64,000 bases of DNA from Bifidobacterium pseudolongum subsp. pseudolongum DSM 20099 (GTDB lineage Bacteria > Actinomycetota > Actinomycetes > Actinomycetales > Bifidobacteriaceae): positions 62,001 through 126,000 of the forward strand of contig NZ_JDTZ01000002.1 in NCBI RefSeq assembly GCF_000771225.1, written 5' to 3'. The notes beneath the pieces were generated by a model. The model was not told the origin of the DNA. It saw only the letters and a list, made by a program, of their open reading frames with translations, and did no database searches. Shown here in pieces: positions 38,025 through 48,509 of this stretch (position 1 is its first letter; each line of letters begins with the position of its first letter). The translations under genes were made by a program, and so were the position numbers.

Positions 38025-38414
38025 TCATTCCTGTACATCGAAATTGTCCGCCACGGCGCGCAGCAGCGTGGCGAGTTTCTTGCTGTCCGAAGCCGAAGGG
38101 TACCGGTGGCGGCGCAGCTGATTGCCCGCGGAGTCGAGCAGTTTGATTAAGTCCTCCACAATGGCCGCCATGTCGTCCGGCTTCGGCCGTGTGGCCTTGA
38201 CGAGCGACGGCGCGGACTTGACGAACGCCACGTCCATGGCCACCGGTCCCTTGCTGCCGTCGATCACCGAATACTCCACCTTCGCGCCCTTGCGCACATC
38301 ACGCATGTCCTTCGGCAGGGCGGTCTGGGGCAAAAACACATCATGGCCGTCATCGCTCTCGATGAATCCAAAACCCTTCTTCGCATCGAACCAACGCACA
38401 CGTCCACTCGGCAT
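38025..38414 (-). CDS. Cold-shock-domain protein with C-terminal extension
   Basis: The 129-residue protein begins with a cold-shock domain: GRVRWFDAKKGFGFIESDDGHDVFLPQTAL, in which the RNP1 (KGFGFI) and RNP2 (DVFLP) motifs are present, although RNP2 has L for the usual VH. About 60 more residues follow, mostly helical and basic. It binds nucleic acid. It is unlike the 68-residue Csp elsewhere in the window. The ATG at 38414 is preceded by GAGAGGTGACC. Confidence 0.85.
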   Translation of the reverse strand: MPSGRVRWFDAKKGFGFIESDDGHDVFLPQTALPKDMRDVRKGAKVEYSVIDGSKGPVAMDVAFVKSAPSLVKATRPKPDDMAAIVEDLIKLLDSAGNQLRRHRYPSASDSKKLATLLRAVADNFDVQE

Positions 38415-38520
38415 GGTCACCTCTCACCCAGTCAACAAATCCTTCATACCAGTGCGCGGACTCGGGGCCCGCGCATAAATCCAACGTCTTATCTTACCGC
38501 AGGCCCCGCATACAGCACAA

Positions 38521-38557
38521 ACCGGCCGCGGTGAGCATAATGCCCGCCGCGGCCGGT
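38521..38557. terminator. Hairpin after the histidine kinase gene
   Basis: ACCGGCCGCGG and its exact complement (11 bp) with a 15-nt loop, just past the kinase stop codon. Confidence 0.55.
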
Positions 38558-38569
38558 CCGCGCGCCCGT

Positions 38570-40360
38570 TCAGGACTCCGCTTCATCGGGGGCCAAGGGC
38601 ATGACGATGGTGAAGGTGAGGCCGCCACCGGGGCTTTCCGTGGCGCAGATGAACCCGCGGTGCGCGTTGATCACCGACTGCGCGATCGCCATGCCGAGTC
38701 CCGTGCCGCCTTTCTGACGCGCGCGGGATGGGTCGGCGGTGTAGAACCGTTCGAAGATCCGCGCCAGACCGTCCGGCGGCACGCCCGGTCCGTGGTCGGT
38801 GAAGCGCGCCACAGAGACCATCATGCCGTGCTGCGTCACGGTGAAGCGCGCGGCCGCGCCCACAATGGCCTGCAGCGATTCCTCCTCCGAGGCGAGCGAC
38901 GTCAGTTCGTCGAGCGCCATGTCGATTCCGAGCACACCGAGTGAGAGTTCGACCGGCGAATCCGCGGGTGTGTAGCGGTGGATGTTGCCGACGATGTTCG
39001 TGACCATCTGGTGCAGTCGTGTGCCATCGGCCACTATCATGACGCTCGGCAGTTCCCCGGGCGTCATACTCAGCTGCAGATGGTCTGGTTCGCTGACGTC
39101 GAGGCCAAGCACGCCGGTCGTGATGTCGCGTTCCGGGTCGAGCGCATGCAGGTCGTCCACCGATTCGCGGATGACCGAACCCAAATCAATGTGGTCGGTT
39201 ATCGAGATGCCATGGCCTTCGTCGAGGCGTGCAAGCGACAGCAGATCTTCGACGAGCAGCGTCATGCGCGCGCTCGACGCCTCGATGTGCGCGATGGAAT
39301 CGTCGGCGCGCTCGATCTGTCCTGGCTCATTGCGTTGCATGCGGTAGAGCTCAGCGTATCCATGGATTGCGGCGAGCGGTGTGCGCAGCTCGTGGCTCGC
39401 ATCGGACACGAACCGCTTCATTTTCTCGGTCGTGGCCTGCTGTTGGCGGAAACTGCGTTCAATCTGCGCGAGCATCGTGTTGAGTGATTTCGCGAGCGTG
39501 CCCACCTCGGTGCCTTCCGGCGCGTCCGGCACGCGTTGTGACAGGTCTCCCGCCGCAATCTTCGCCGCCGTCTTCTCGATGCGTTTGAGTGGGCTCAGTG
39601 TGCGCTGCACGGTGATGGCGCTGATCACCCCGCCGAGCAGTACGACGGCGACACCGACGATGACGCAGAACCGGGTCAGATTGTCGATCATGTCGACCTG
39701 GTTGCCCAGCGACAGGCCGATGTAGATCACGCCGCGTGGTTCGATCGTGCCGTTCGCGGAATCGCTGACCCAGCGCAACGCCACAACGCGCCACGGCGCC
39801 TGCGCCATGACCATCGTCTCATGGTCCGGCTGGCCTTTCACGTTCTCGAGATCCACCACCGCCGGGGTCGTGTACGGCACGGCGATCTCATGGCCGTCAA
39901 GGCCTCCGCCGCGCGGCAGCAGAGGCCGCGAGATGACACCGTCGCGGTACATCGGCTGCAGCAGCTTGTACGTGCTGCCCGTCTGTCTGTCGTAGGCCTG
40001 CACGTAGTAACTGACGAACGAATTGCTGTCGGCGGTGGATTTGGTGTCGTTGAGCAGCGTCGTGTTCTTGAACACGAGTTCAGCTTGCTGCAGCAACTGG
40101 CTGTCGGTACGTTGCAGCATGTAGCTGTTGACGAGTTGGCGTATCGACAGCGAGATGCTGACCGTGCCCACGCTGAGCAGCACGATGATCGAGATGACGA
40201 GCTTGGCGCCCAACGGGATTTTCTGGATGCCGCTGAAGCGCGCGCCGTATGGCGCCCCGCCGTCCTTGGCACGCGGTGCGGCACCCTTACGGGGTGTTGT
40301 CTTTGGCGTGCCGTCGGCATCGGCCCGCTTCGTTGGTTTCGGGTCGACTGGAGACTTCAT
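38570..40360 (-). CDS. Sensor histidine kinase
   Basis: The 596-residue protein has a basic cytoplasmic N-terminus, membrane helix 1 near 52-75, an extracytoplasmic sensor of about 150 residues, helix 2 near 225-248, a HAMP linker (LSPLKRIEKTAAKIAAGDLSQRV), the dimerisation domain with phosphorylated His323 in DASHELRTPL, and an ATPase domain with N, G1 and G2 boxes (MVTNIVGNIHRYTP, DHGPGVP, GTGLGMAIAQS). An insertion of about 50 residues sits before the N box. It should phosphorylate the OmpR-type regulator encoded just upstream (gap 13 bp). The signal is unknown. Confidence 0.94.
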   Translation of the reverse strand: MKSPVDPKPTKRADADGTPKTTPRKGAAPRAKDGGAPYGARFSGIQKIPLGAKLVISIIVLLSVGTVSISLSIRQLVNSYMLQRTDSQLLQQAELVFKNTTLLNDTKSTADSNSFVSYYVQAYDRQTGSTYKLLQPMYRDGVISRPLLPRGGGLDGHEIAVPYTTPAVVDLENVKGQPDHETMVMAQAPWRVVALRWVSDSANGTIEPRGVIYIGLSLGNQVDMIDNLTRFCVIVGVAVVLLGGVISAITVQRTLSPLKRIEKTAAKIAAGDLSQRVPDAPEGTEVGTLAKSLNTMLAQIERSFRQQQATTEKMKRFVSDASHELRTPLAAIHGYAELYRMQRNEPGQIERADDSIAHIEASSARMTLLVEDLLSLARLDEGHGISITDHIDLGSVIRESVDDLHALDPERDITTGVLGLDVSEPDHLQLSMTPGELPSVMIVADGTRLHQMVTNIVGNIHRYTPADSPVELSLGVLGIDMALDELTSLASEEESLQAIVGAAARFTVTQHGMMVSVARFTDHGPGVPPDGLARIFERFYTADPSRARQKGGTGLGMAIAQSVINAHRGFICATESPGGGLTFTIVMPLAPDEAES

Positions 40361-40373
40361 CTGGTGTCGGCTT

Positions 40374-41105
40374 TCAGTGCTTCGGCACCCTGATCATGTA
40401 GCCGATGCCACGTTTCGTCTCGATCAGCGGCTGCACCTTGTGCATCGTGCCGTCCTCGTCCTCCACCTCGAGGTCGTCGACCTTCTTGCGCAGGTACGAG
40501 ATGTACGATTCGACGATGGCGGCGTCGCCGCCCCAGTCGTATTGCCACACGTGGTCGAGGATCTGCGCCTTCGACAGCACGCGGCCCTTGTTGTCCATGA
40601 GGTAGCGCAGCAACTTGTACTCGGTAGGGCTCAGGTCAATCGCCTTGCCGGCGCGCGTCACGTCGTGCGAATCCTCGTTGATCTCCAGATCGCCCACGCG
40701 GATGATCGGGTCGTCCTGCTCCTGTTCGCGCGTGCGTCGCAGGATCGCGCGGATGCGCGCCACCACTTCCTCAAGGCTGAACGGTTTGGTCACATAATCG
40801 TCGCCGCCGACGGTCAGTCCCATGACCTTGTCTTGGGTGTCGTCGCGCGCCGTCAGGAAGAGCACCGGGGCGTCAATGCCTTCCTGGCGGATGCGGCGCG
40901 TGACGGTGAATCCGTCGATGTCCGGCAGCATGACGTCGAGGATGATCAGATCGGGCTGGGTCTTCTCGATGACTTCAATCGCCTCGGACCCGGACGCGGC
41001 GGTCTCCACTTCGTAGCCGGCGAAATGGAGCGAGGCCACAAGCAGTTCACGGATGGACGGTTCGTCGTCGACGACGACGATGGATGTTTCGGTTCCTTTG
41101 CTCAT
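40374..41105 (-). CDS. OmpR/PhoB-family response regulator
   Basis: The 243-residue protein has a receiver domain with phospho-acceptor Asp57 (LIILDVMLPDIDG), acidic pocket VVDDE and Lys in YVTKPF near 106, followed by a winged-helix domain containing SPTEYKLLRYLMDNKGRVLSKAQILDHVW and SYISYLRKKVD. It pairs with the kinase downstream. A 33-bp array of three 11-bp direct repeats just upstream is a likely binding site for this regulator itself. Mycobacterial TcrA/PhoP are similar in sequence. Confidence 0.95.
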   Translation of the reverse strand: MSKGTETSIVVVDDEPSIRELLVASLHFAGYEVETAASGSEAIEVIEKTQPDLIILDVMLPDIDGFTVTRRIRQEGIDAPVLFLTARDDTQDKVMGLTVGGDDYVTKPFSLEEVVARIRAILRRTREQEQDDPIIRVGDLEINEDSHDVTRAGKAIDLSPTEYKLLRYLMDNKGRVLSKAQILDHVWQYDWGGDAAIVESYISYLRKKVDDLEVEDEDGTMHKVQPLIETKRGIGYMIRVPKH

Positions 41106-41122
41106 ACTGCATATGATGACGA

Positions 41123-41155
41123 TGGACTCTGGACGTTTCCTGAACGCCAGCTGAA
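41123..41155 (-). promoter_or_regulatory. Three 11-bp direct repeats, likely response-regulator box
   Basis: On the minus strand the units are TTCAGCTGGCG, TTCAGGAAACG and TCCAGAGTCCA, in exact 11-bp register. OmpR/PhoB proteins bind tandem 11-bp half-sites. The array ends 17 bp before the regulator ATG, between it and the TPM gene. Confidence 0.5.
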
Positions 41156-41157
41156 AT

Positions 41158-42063
41158 CTAACGCTCGTCTGTGGCGGCAGGAACGTTCTGGTCGGCCCGA
41201 TCGGCATCGGAGGCCGGGGCGTCCGACACGGCGGCCTCGCGGGCACCCTCGTCCTGTGCCTTCTCGTCCTCGACGACGCGTTCGGCGTCATGTTCGGTCT
41301 CACGGCGGCGGCGCACCACGATCAATACCACGGCACCGACCAGCAACACGGCCACGGCGCCAATCATGACGATGGTGCCGACCGAGGCTGCGGTCGATGA
41401 GGTGGCCGTGCTTTTCGTCGTCTGGATGACCTTCATCATGTCGATCGCCGACTTCGCCCAATTCGGTCCATTGACGTCCGCCCCATCCGTAAGCGGCGCC
41501 GAAGCCGCTTCGGAAAGCTTGTCCACCGTCTTGCGGTTACGCAGCCATTCGGCGGAATCCGGTGAGACCACAACCGCCAGATTGCCGTCGTTCGACGCGA
41601 CAGCCAACAGCACGGTGTTCGGCGGCGGGTCGAGCGACTTGAGGGTCTGTGCCGCCCATGCATCAGGCTGTTTGTCGGTATTGAACGAATTGACGTAGAT
41701 CAGACGCACCGTCACGCCGGTGCGTTCGTAGGTCTCTTTGATGGCGTCGGTGACCGCGCCGAGGTTGTCTCCCAGCAGGTTCTGGGTGTCGACGATGTTG
41801 GCCGACACGTCTTCGCCGCTCGGCGCCGTGGATGTGGAGGTCTGCGACGGCGCGGCCTCGTCGGCACGGGATGGGGTGGCGGTGACGCCGGCCAACACCA
41901 TGGCGATGATGAGCATGAGCATGCCAACGGCCCGCGCGCAACGGCTGGCGCGGGCGTTGTCGCGGGCGGCTTCGCCCTGGGCAACGGGTCGGGAGGATTG
42001 TGGACAACCCGGGCGTCCGACCACAGGGGCGGAACCGGCTTTGCTTGCACATTGAGATGTCAT
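41158..42063 (-). CDS. TPM-domain membrane protein
   Basis: The 301-residue protein has an N-terminal signal or anchor helix (VGMLMLIIAMVLAGVTATPSRA), a TPM domain at about 70-185 with NLLGDNLGAVTDAIKETYERTGVTVRLIYVNSF and LLAVASNDGNLAVVVS, and a second helix near 240 (IVMIGAVAVLLVGAVVLIVV) before an acidic tail. The TPM fold is usually extracytoplasmic; some members have phosphatase activity, but the catalytic residues are not obvious. The gene lies upstream of the two-component system on the same strand. The ATG follows TACTGT by 7 nt. Confidence 0.8.
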   Translation of the reverse strand: MTSQCASKAGSAPVVGRPGCPQSSRPVAQGEAARDNARASRCARAVGMLMLIIAMVLAGVTATPSRADEAAPSQTSTSTAPSGEDVSANIVDTQNLLGDNLGAVTDAIKETYERTGVTVRLIYVNSFNTDKQPDAWAAQTLKSLDPPPNTVLLAVASNDGNLAVVVSPDSAEWLRNRKTVDKLSEAASAPLTDGADVNGPNWAKSAIDMMKVIQTTKSTATSSTAASVGTIVMIGAVAVLLVGAVVLIVVRRRRETEHDAERVVEDEKAQDEGAREAAVSDAPASDADRADQNVPAATDER

Positions 42064-42070
42064 AGATTCC

Positions 42071-42076
42071 ACAGTA
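42071..42076 (-). promoter_or_regulatory. -10 element of the TPM gene
   Basis: Minus-strand TACTGT, 7 nt before the ATG at 42063. Confidence 0.35.
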
Positions 42077-42143
42077 CCGGTCATCATCCCCGGCCGGCAG
42101 GTATTAGCAGACAACTGAATACGCCATCCAAGGAGGAACCATC

Positions 42144-42437
42144 ATGCCACAGTACCAAGTGGATTCGGAACGCATCCAGGCGTCGAGCGCTGCGGTGTGC
42201 ACGTCAATCACGGCGATCCGCCAATCGGTTGACCAGATGTACGGCAACCTCAACGCGTTGCAGGACGCGTGGCGTGGAGGCGCCGCCACGCAGTTCAACG
42301 CGCTCGCCGCGCAATGGCGGGCTGCGCAGCAGCAGATGGAGCAATCCCTTGAATCCATCCAGCAGGCCCTCACCCAAGCCTCGAGCGTCTACGCCGACGC
42401 GGAATCCCAAGCGGCACGCCTGTTCAGCGCCGGGTGA
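42144..42437 (+). CDS. WXG100-family protein
   Basis: The 97-residue protein is a helix-turn-helix hairpin with the WxG turn at Trp43-Arg-Gly45 (LQDAWRGGAATQF), as in ESAT-6-like proteins that leave the cell by a type VII system. It lacks a clear YxxxD/E motif, although YADAESQ near the C-terminus fits YxxxE. The Shine-Dalgarno AAGGAGG is strong, so expression is likely high. No EccC-type ATPase gene is in the window. A second protein with a WxG motif is at 51828-52193. Confidence 0.85.
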   Translation: MPQYQVDSERIQASSAAVCTSITAIRQSVDQMYGNLNALQDAWRGGAATQFNALAAQWRAAQQQMEQSLESIQQALTQASSVYADAESQAARLFSAG

Positions 42438-42449
42438 GCCCATATACGT

Positions 42450-42486
42450 CGAGGGCCCCACCCGCGGTATGCGGATGGGGCCCTCG
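42450..42486 (+). terminator. Hairpin after the WXG100 gene
   Basis: CGAGGGCCCCACCCGC and GCGGATGGGGCCCTCG pair over 16 bp with one mismatch. Confidence 0.65.
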
Positions 42487-42545
42487 GCTGCTGATTCACC
42501 GCAGCGCGACGGCAATGCCGTTGGCGCCGCTATGACACAGTTCTA

Positions 42546-44261
<1,716 letters not shown>

Positions 44262-44270
44262 TACGGGAGA

Positions 44271-44297
44271 GTAGCACTCTCGATGCTCGAGTGCCAA
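44271..44297. promoter_or_regulatory. CIRCE operator, second copy
   Basis: GTAGCACTC, nine bases, GAGTGCCAA: one mismatch per half from consensus. The arm TAGCACTC also pairs with GAGTGCTA of the first copy, so the two sites are linked by a shared palindrome. Confidence 0.85.
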
Positions 44298-44404
44298 CTC
44301 GACATGCTGGAATTTGCGCTCTCGGCAAGAGACATCAATGCCCGGACGACCCCAAACCAGTCTCCGGGCATTGTTTTCGGGCGCGTCGACGCACATCCCC
44401 ACCG

Positions 44405-44611
44405 TCAGTTCATTACAACAACGTCTTTTGCCTGATACCCCTTGGGTGTCTCGACGACGCTGTACTCCACACGGTCACCTTCCTTCAACGTCCTGAATCC
44501 ATCGGCCTGAATCACTGAATAATGGACGAAGACATCCTCACCGCCCTGCGCAGGGTTGATGAAGCCATACCCCCTGCCGGCGCTGAAGAACTTGACTGTT
44601 CCTTGTGCCAT
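44405..44611 (-). CDS. Cold-shock protein, CspA family
   Basis: The 68-residue protein is a single cold-shock domain with RNP1 GRGYGFI and RNP2 EDVFVHYS. The KGF of classic CspA reads RGY here, which is common in actinobacteria. It binds single-stranded RNA or DNA. A Shine-Dalgarno AGAAGGA lies 12 nt before the ATG. The long leader upstream (about 200 bp) is typical for this family. Confidence 0.93.
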   Translation of the reverse strand: MAQGTVKFFSAGRGYGFINPAQGGEDVFVHYSVIQADGFRTLKEGDRVEYSVVETPKGYQAKDVVVMN

Positions 44612-44821
44612 CTGCTTTTTCCTTCTACGTATTGCACATCATGGCGTCCCCCCCCCGGATCACCATGATCTCAAAACTTCCCCAATCACAGGCGTCCACA
44701 GTGGGCGGCCGCAGGACATTCTACCGCGACCGCACCCGCGAAACGCTCGAAATCTGCCATATGAGATGTTTTTGCCTGATTACCCCCCCCCACACACAAT
44801 GGGCATTTCCGTCTGGAATAT
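44612..44821 (-). promoter_or_regulatory. Leader/promoter region of the csp gene with two G9 tracts
   Basis: No gene fits here. On the minus strand the stretch contains two homopolymers of nine G (44648-44656 and 44783-44791), 135 bp apart. Both lie between the terminator of the LytR_C gene and the csp start, so they are either in the promoter or the 5' leader of csp. Confidence 0.5.
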
Positions 44822-44852
44822 ACAAAAACCGCCCGGTGACGAACCGGGCGGT
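44822..44852 (-). terminator. Intrinsic terminator of the LytR_C gene
   Basis: On the minus strand, ACCGCCCGGT pairs with ACCGGGCGGT around a 5-nt loop and is followed by TTTTTGTA. It is one of few here with a T-tract. Confidence 0.85.
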
Positions 44853-44873
44853 GACATATATGCGGCGGTGCGC

Positions 44874-45551
44874 TCACTGCATCAGCACAACCTGGATCGG
44901 CGTGCCGATCGAGGCGGATTGCTCCACAGTCGTGATGCCCAAGGCGTTGGCCACCTGCTGCGCGGTCGCCAGGTCGGCCTCGTTCTGGTAGTACACCACG
45001 GTCTGTGCGGGCAGCACGGTCGTCGCGTCCGGGTTGGCCGCGCTCACATTGGTGAATCCCCGGTTCTGCAGCACGCCTGCGCGGTCGTTCGCGAGGCCGG
45101 ACACGCCGGTGCCGTTGATCACCGTGATCTGCGCATTCGTGTTGACCTGTTGCGATTCCTCCGGCGTGCTCTGCGCGGATTCACTTTCGGAAGGCGTCTG
45201 GCTCGGCGTGTCCTCGGCCGACGTCGACTCGCTCGCCGAAGCGCTTTGCGAAGAGTGCGAAGCCGTGCCCGACGCGCTCTCGTCCGCCGACGAAGACGAT
45301 GCGACCTGCGAGGTCTGCGCCGTCGTCTGCGTCTGTTCGGAGCGGCGGTTGAACATGTTCGCCGCCTCACCCGAGAAGATGCTCCAGAACAGCACGCCCG
45401 CGGCCACGGCGGCCACGAGCACGATGACGAACGGCGTGAGGCGCACAATCATCGGCCGGTTGCCGCGGTGCACGCCAACGGGGCCCTCGGGGGGATTGTC
45501 AAAGGCGTCCTTCTCATAGGACCGGTACTGTTCGGTGTCCTTACGAGCCAT
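44874..45551 (-). CDS. LytR C-terminal-domain membrane protein
   Basis: The 225-residue protein has a short cytoplasmic N-terminus, one membrane helix ([22 protein letters not shown], about 34-56), a linker of about 70 residues rich in Ser, Glu, Ala and Thr, and a C-terminal LytR_C domain ([34 protein letters not shown], then AQQVANALG). Such proteins sit at the cell wall; some help place wall teichoic or arabinogalactan polymers. The function is inferred. The ATG at 45551 follows GGAAGGA. A longer frame upstream is rejected. Confidence 0.82.
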   Translation of the reverse strand: MARKDTEQYRSYEKDAFDNPPEGPVGVHRGNRPMIVRLTPFVIVLVAAVAAGVLFWSIFSGEAANMFNRRSEQTQTTAQTSQVASSSSADESASGTASHSSQSASASESTSAEDTPSQTPSESESAQSTPEESQQVNTNAQITVINGTGVSGLANDRAGVLQNRGFTNVSAANPDATTVLPAQTVVYYQNEADLATAQQVANALGITTVEQSASIGTPIQVVLMQ

Positions 45552-45678
45552 GGAAAATCCTTCCGCTATACATGCAACCAGTATGCGCCCCACAACCATT
45601 CCTAACCGAACAGACGATGGGCTGCTCCACCACTATATCAACCGGCATGAAACGGCGGGCGATCCGCAGACCGGCCGC

Positions 45679-45684
45679 TACAGT
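45679..45684 (+). promoter_or_regulatory. -10 element of the uracil-DNA glycosylase gene
   Basis: TACAGT lies 7 nt before the ATG at 45692; an earlier in-frame ATG at 45572 would be upstream of the transcript. Confidence 0.45.
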
Positions 45685-45691
45685 GGAACCC

Positions 45692-46393
45692 ATGAGCACT
45701 GCACATACCAAACCCCTCAGTGAGCTGATCGACCCGGGCTGGGCGCATGCACTGGCCGGCGTCGAGCCGCAGATCCACGCCATGGGTGATTTCATCCGCC
45801 AACAGCAGGCGCAGGGCAAGCGCATCCTGCCGGCGAGCGGCAACATCCTACGCGCCTTCACGATTCCGTTCGATTCCGTCAAGGTGCTGATCGTCGGGCA
45901 AGACCCCTACCCCACGCCGGGGCATCCGGTCGGGTTGAGCTTCTCGGTGGCACCGGGCGTCAGACCGCTGCCCAAAAGCCTCGTCAATATCTACAAGGAG
46001 CTGCAAAGCGACCTGCATGTGCCACCGCCGACGAGCGGCGACCTGACACCATGGACGAAGCAGGGGGTGATGCTGCTCAACAGGTGCCTGACCGTGGAAG
46101 CCGGGCGTCCCAACAGCCATGAGCACAAGGGGTGGGAGCAAATCACCGACGCGGCGATCCGCGCACTGAACGACCGCAAGGACGCACAAGGCAGGCCACT
46201 GCCGCTCGTGGCCATTCTCTGGGGGCGTAAAGCTCAATCCCTCGCCCCATTGCTGACGAATGCCACCATCATCGCCTCACCGCATCCCAGCCCGCTTTCC
46301 GCCTCGCGCGGGTTCTTCGGCTCCCGTCCGTTCTCGCGCGCCAACGAGGCCCTCGAACGCATGGGAGTCACCCCGATCGACTGGAGCTTGTAA
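45692..46393 (+). CDS. ung: Uracil-DNA glycosylase (family 1)
   Basis: The 233-residue enzyme has the water-activating motif [10 protein letters not shown] at 69-78 (Asp71), where most family 1 enzymes have GQDPYH, and the leucine-loop motif [11 protein letters not shown] near 198 with the catalytic His. The uracil-binding segment [25 protein letters not shown] is typical. It removes uracil from DNA in base excision repair. The start at 45692 is set by the -10 element 7 nt before it; the mRNA should be leaderless. Confidence 0.95.
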   Translation: MSTAHTKPLSELIDPGWAHALAGVEPQIHAMGDFIRQQQAQGKRILPASGNILRAFTIPFDSVKVLIVGQDPYPTPGHPVGLSFSVAPGVRPLPKSLVNIYKELQSDLHVPPPTSGDLTPWTKQGVMLLNRCLTVEAGRPNSHEHKGWEQITDAAIRALNDRKDAQGRPLPLVAILWGRKAQSLAPLLTNATIIASPHPSPLSASRGFFGSRPFSRANEALERMGVTPIDWSL

Positions 46394-46476
46394 GCCCCAC
46401 TGCAGCCCGACGCTCAACCATTGCCGCTACAATGACGACACGACACAACATTCGACCTACCGATGGAGCGCATTCC

Positions 46477-47541
46477 ATGGCCTTATTCCATCAGCCACCA
46501 GCCCCGCAGCCCATGGCCCCGCCGCCCACGGCAACCACCCCCGCCACCGCGTTGGGCGCCGATGACACGGCCCGCGCCCAGCAGCTCGTGGGCCGGATTC
46601 GCAACCGCTTCTCCCAGACACTCGTGGGTCAGGAGAACCTGCGCGAATCCCTGATCACCACGATGGTGGCCGGCGGCCACATCCTCATCGAATCCGTGCC
46701 GGGCCTCGCCAAGACGACCGCGGCACAGACCCTGGCCACCGCCGTCTCCGGATCGTTCAAACGCGTGCAATGCACACCGGACCTCATGCCCTCCGACCTT
46801 GTGGGCACGCAGGTCTTCGACTTCTCCACGCAACGCTTCACCACACAGATCGGCCCAATCCACGCCAACTTCGTGCTGCTTGACGAGATCAACCGATCCA
46901 ACGCCAAGACCCAGTCGGCGATGCTCGAGGCCATGGCCGAAGGCGCCACCACGATCGGCGGCCAGCGCATCCCGCTGCCGAAACCGTTCATGGTGATCGC
47001 CACCCAGAATCCCATCGAGGAAGAGGGCACGTTCAACCTGCCCGAAGCGCAGATGGACCGTTTCATGATGAAAGCCGTCATGACCTACCCCACTGCCAAG
47101 CAGGAAGTCGCCATGCTCGCGCTGCTCACCCGCCGCGGTTCCGACACGATCGACCCCACGGCGCTGACCCACGACGTCATCGGCATCCAAGACGTGGACT
47201 TCCTGTGCCGCGCCGCGCGCCAAGTGCATGTGTCCGACGCAATCATGAAATACGCGGTGGACCTGTCCGAAACCTCGCGCGGCGCCGGCGGCAAGCCCGT
47301 GCAGGGGCTGCCGTCGCTCGTGCGCCTCGGAGCCTCGCCGCGCGCGTCAATCGCGCTTGTGCGCATCGGCCAGGCCGCCGCGCTCATGGCCGGCCGCAAT
47401 TACGTGGTGCCCGAAGACATCAAACAATATGCGCACGAAGTGCTGCGCCACCGCATCCTGCTCACGTTCGAGGCGCTCGCTGACGGCGTCACTTGCGACC
47501 AGGTGATCGATTCGATCGTCAAGGCGGTCCCCGTCCCATGA
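46477..47541 (+). CDS. MoxR-family AAA ATPase
   Basis: The 354-residue ATPase has an N-terminal Pro/Ala-rich 35 residues, Walker A as ESVPGLAKTTAA (GxxGxAKT form of MoxR) near 75, Walker B VLLDEINRSNAKTQSAMLEAM and the sensor segment ATQNPIEEEGTF. MoxR ATPases act as chaperones for VWA-domain partners. It is the first gene of a six-gene cluster whose members overlap. The start at 46477 follows GGAGC and lies 43 nt after a TACAAT promoter element; an ATG at 46432 falls inside that element and is rejected. Confidence 0.92.
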   Translation: MALFHQPPAPQPMAPPPTATTPATALGADDTARAQQLVGRIRNRFSQTLVGQENLRESLITTMVAGGHILIESVPGLAKTTAAQTLATAVSGSFKRVQCTPDLMPSDLVGTQVFDFSTQRFTTQIGPIHANFVLLDEINRSNAKTQSAMLEAMAEGATTIGGQRIPLPKPFMVIATQNPIEEEGTFNLPEAQMDRFMMKAVMTYPTAKQEVAMLALLTRRGSDTIDPTALTHDVIGIQDVDFLCRAARQVHVSDAIMKYAVDLSETSRGAGGKPVQGLPSLVRLGASPRASIALVRIGQAAALMAGRNYVVPEDIKQYAHEVLRHRILLTFEALADGVTCDQVIDSIVKAVPVP

Positions 47542-48509
47542 TCGACCGCGCGCACACGGCAGACCCCGTCCGGCGCAAGATCGAAGCGCTCGGCACCTCC
47601 ATGTCGCTGCCCACCGTGGCCAAGGCGTTGGGTGTGCTGGAAGGCGAGCACCGGTCGAACCGGCGCGGCGGCAACGACGACCTGCTCGATATCCGGCCGT
47701 ATGGGCCCGGTGACGAGGCGCGCGCGATCGACTGGAAGATCAGCGCGCGTTCGGGCCGTGCCATGGTCGTGCAACGCGAACGCCTCGCCTCGGGCCGCGC
47801 GTATCTGCTCATGGACGCCGGCCGCGAGATGACGGCGAGCTGCCCCTCAGGCGAGACGGCCTACGCGGTCGCGGCCAATGCGCTGTGCATGTTCGCCGCG
47901 CTCAGCCTGCGCCGCAGCGACGACGTCTCGCTTGTGCTCGGCGACGCCGCGCGCATCGCCCGCGTGCCGTTCCACGGTGGCCTCGCGCAGTTCGAGCGCA
48001 CGCTCGATGGCGCGCTCGACCGCGCATGGGACCAGGCGCGCAATCTCGACGCGCTTCTCGACTACGCCGTGCAGCTGCACGACCGTGACGCGCTCGTGGT
48101 CATCGCGAGCTGCGAGCAGGCGCTCACCCGCGACCACCTGCCGCTCATCCGGCGCATCGCACGCACGCACCCCCTCGTCGTGATCGACGTGGGCACCGTC
48201 AATCCCTTCGCCACGCAACCGCTCGACGATGCGCCACACGCGCACGTCGTGGACGGCACGAGCGGCAGGCGTGTGCCGGCGTTCCTGCGCAATGCGTCGC
48301 TCGCCCAGGCGACCGAACGCCACCGCGCGTTCGAAGTCACGAATCTCACGCAGGAACTGGCCCGGTGCGGCGCGCGGCTCATGCACGCGTCGTCGAGCGC
48401 ACGCATGTTCGCGGGTTTCGTGCGCTTGGTCTCACTGAGTCGTTTCGGCACACCGGGCGCCCCTGCCGCGTTGCGCACACCGGCGCGCCAAGGAAAGGAG
48501 CGCGCGTGA
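47538..48509 (+). CDS. DUF58 domain protein
   Basis: The 323-residue protein carries the DUF58 core: HRSNRRGGNDDLLDIRPYGPGDEARAIDWKISARSGRAMVVQRE followed by YLLMDAGREM, written here in shortened form as YGPGDEARAIDWK and LLMDAGREM. The second segment resembles a vWA strand with a partial MIDAS. DUF58 genes regularly sit next to moxR, as here, where ATG and the moxR stop overlap (ATGA). It likely works in the MoxR complex. Function otherwise unknown. Confidence 0.9.
   Translation: MIDRAHTADPVRRKIEALGTSMSLPTVAKALGVLEGEHRSNRRGGNDDLLDIRPYGPGDEARAIDWKISARSGRAMVVQRERLASGRAYLLMDAGREMTASCPSGETAYAVAANALCMFAALSLRRSDDVSLVLGDAARIARVPFHGGLAQFERTLDGALDRAWDQARNLDALLDYAVQLHDRDALVVIASCEQALTRDHLPLIRRIARTHPLVVIDVGTVNPFATQPLDDAPHAHVVDGTSGRRVPAFLRNASLAQATERHRAFEVTNLTQELARCGARLMHASSSARMFAGFVRLVSLSRFGTPGAPAALRTPARQGKERA

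Noticed and set aside
46432..46476. Start of moxR at ATG 46432
   Set aside because: This ATG is part of the TACAAT -10 element; 46477 has GGAGC upstream.
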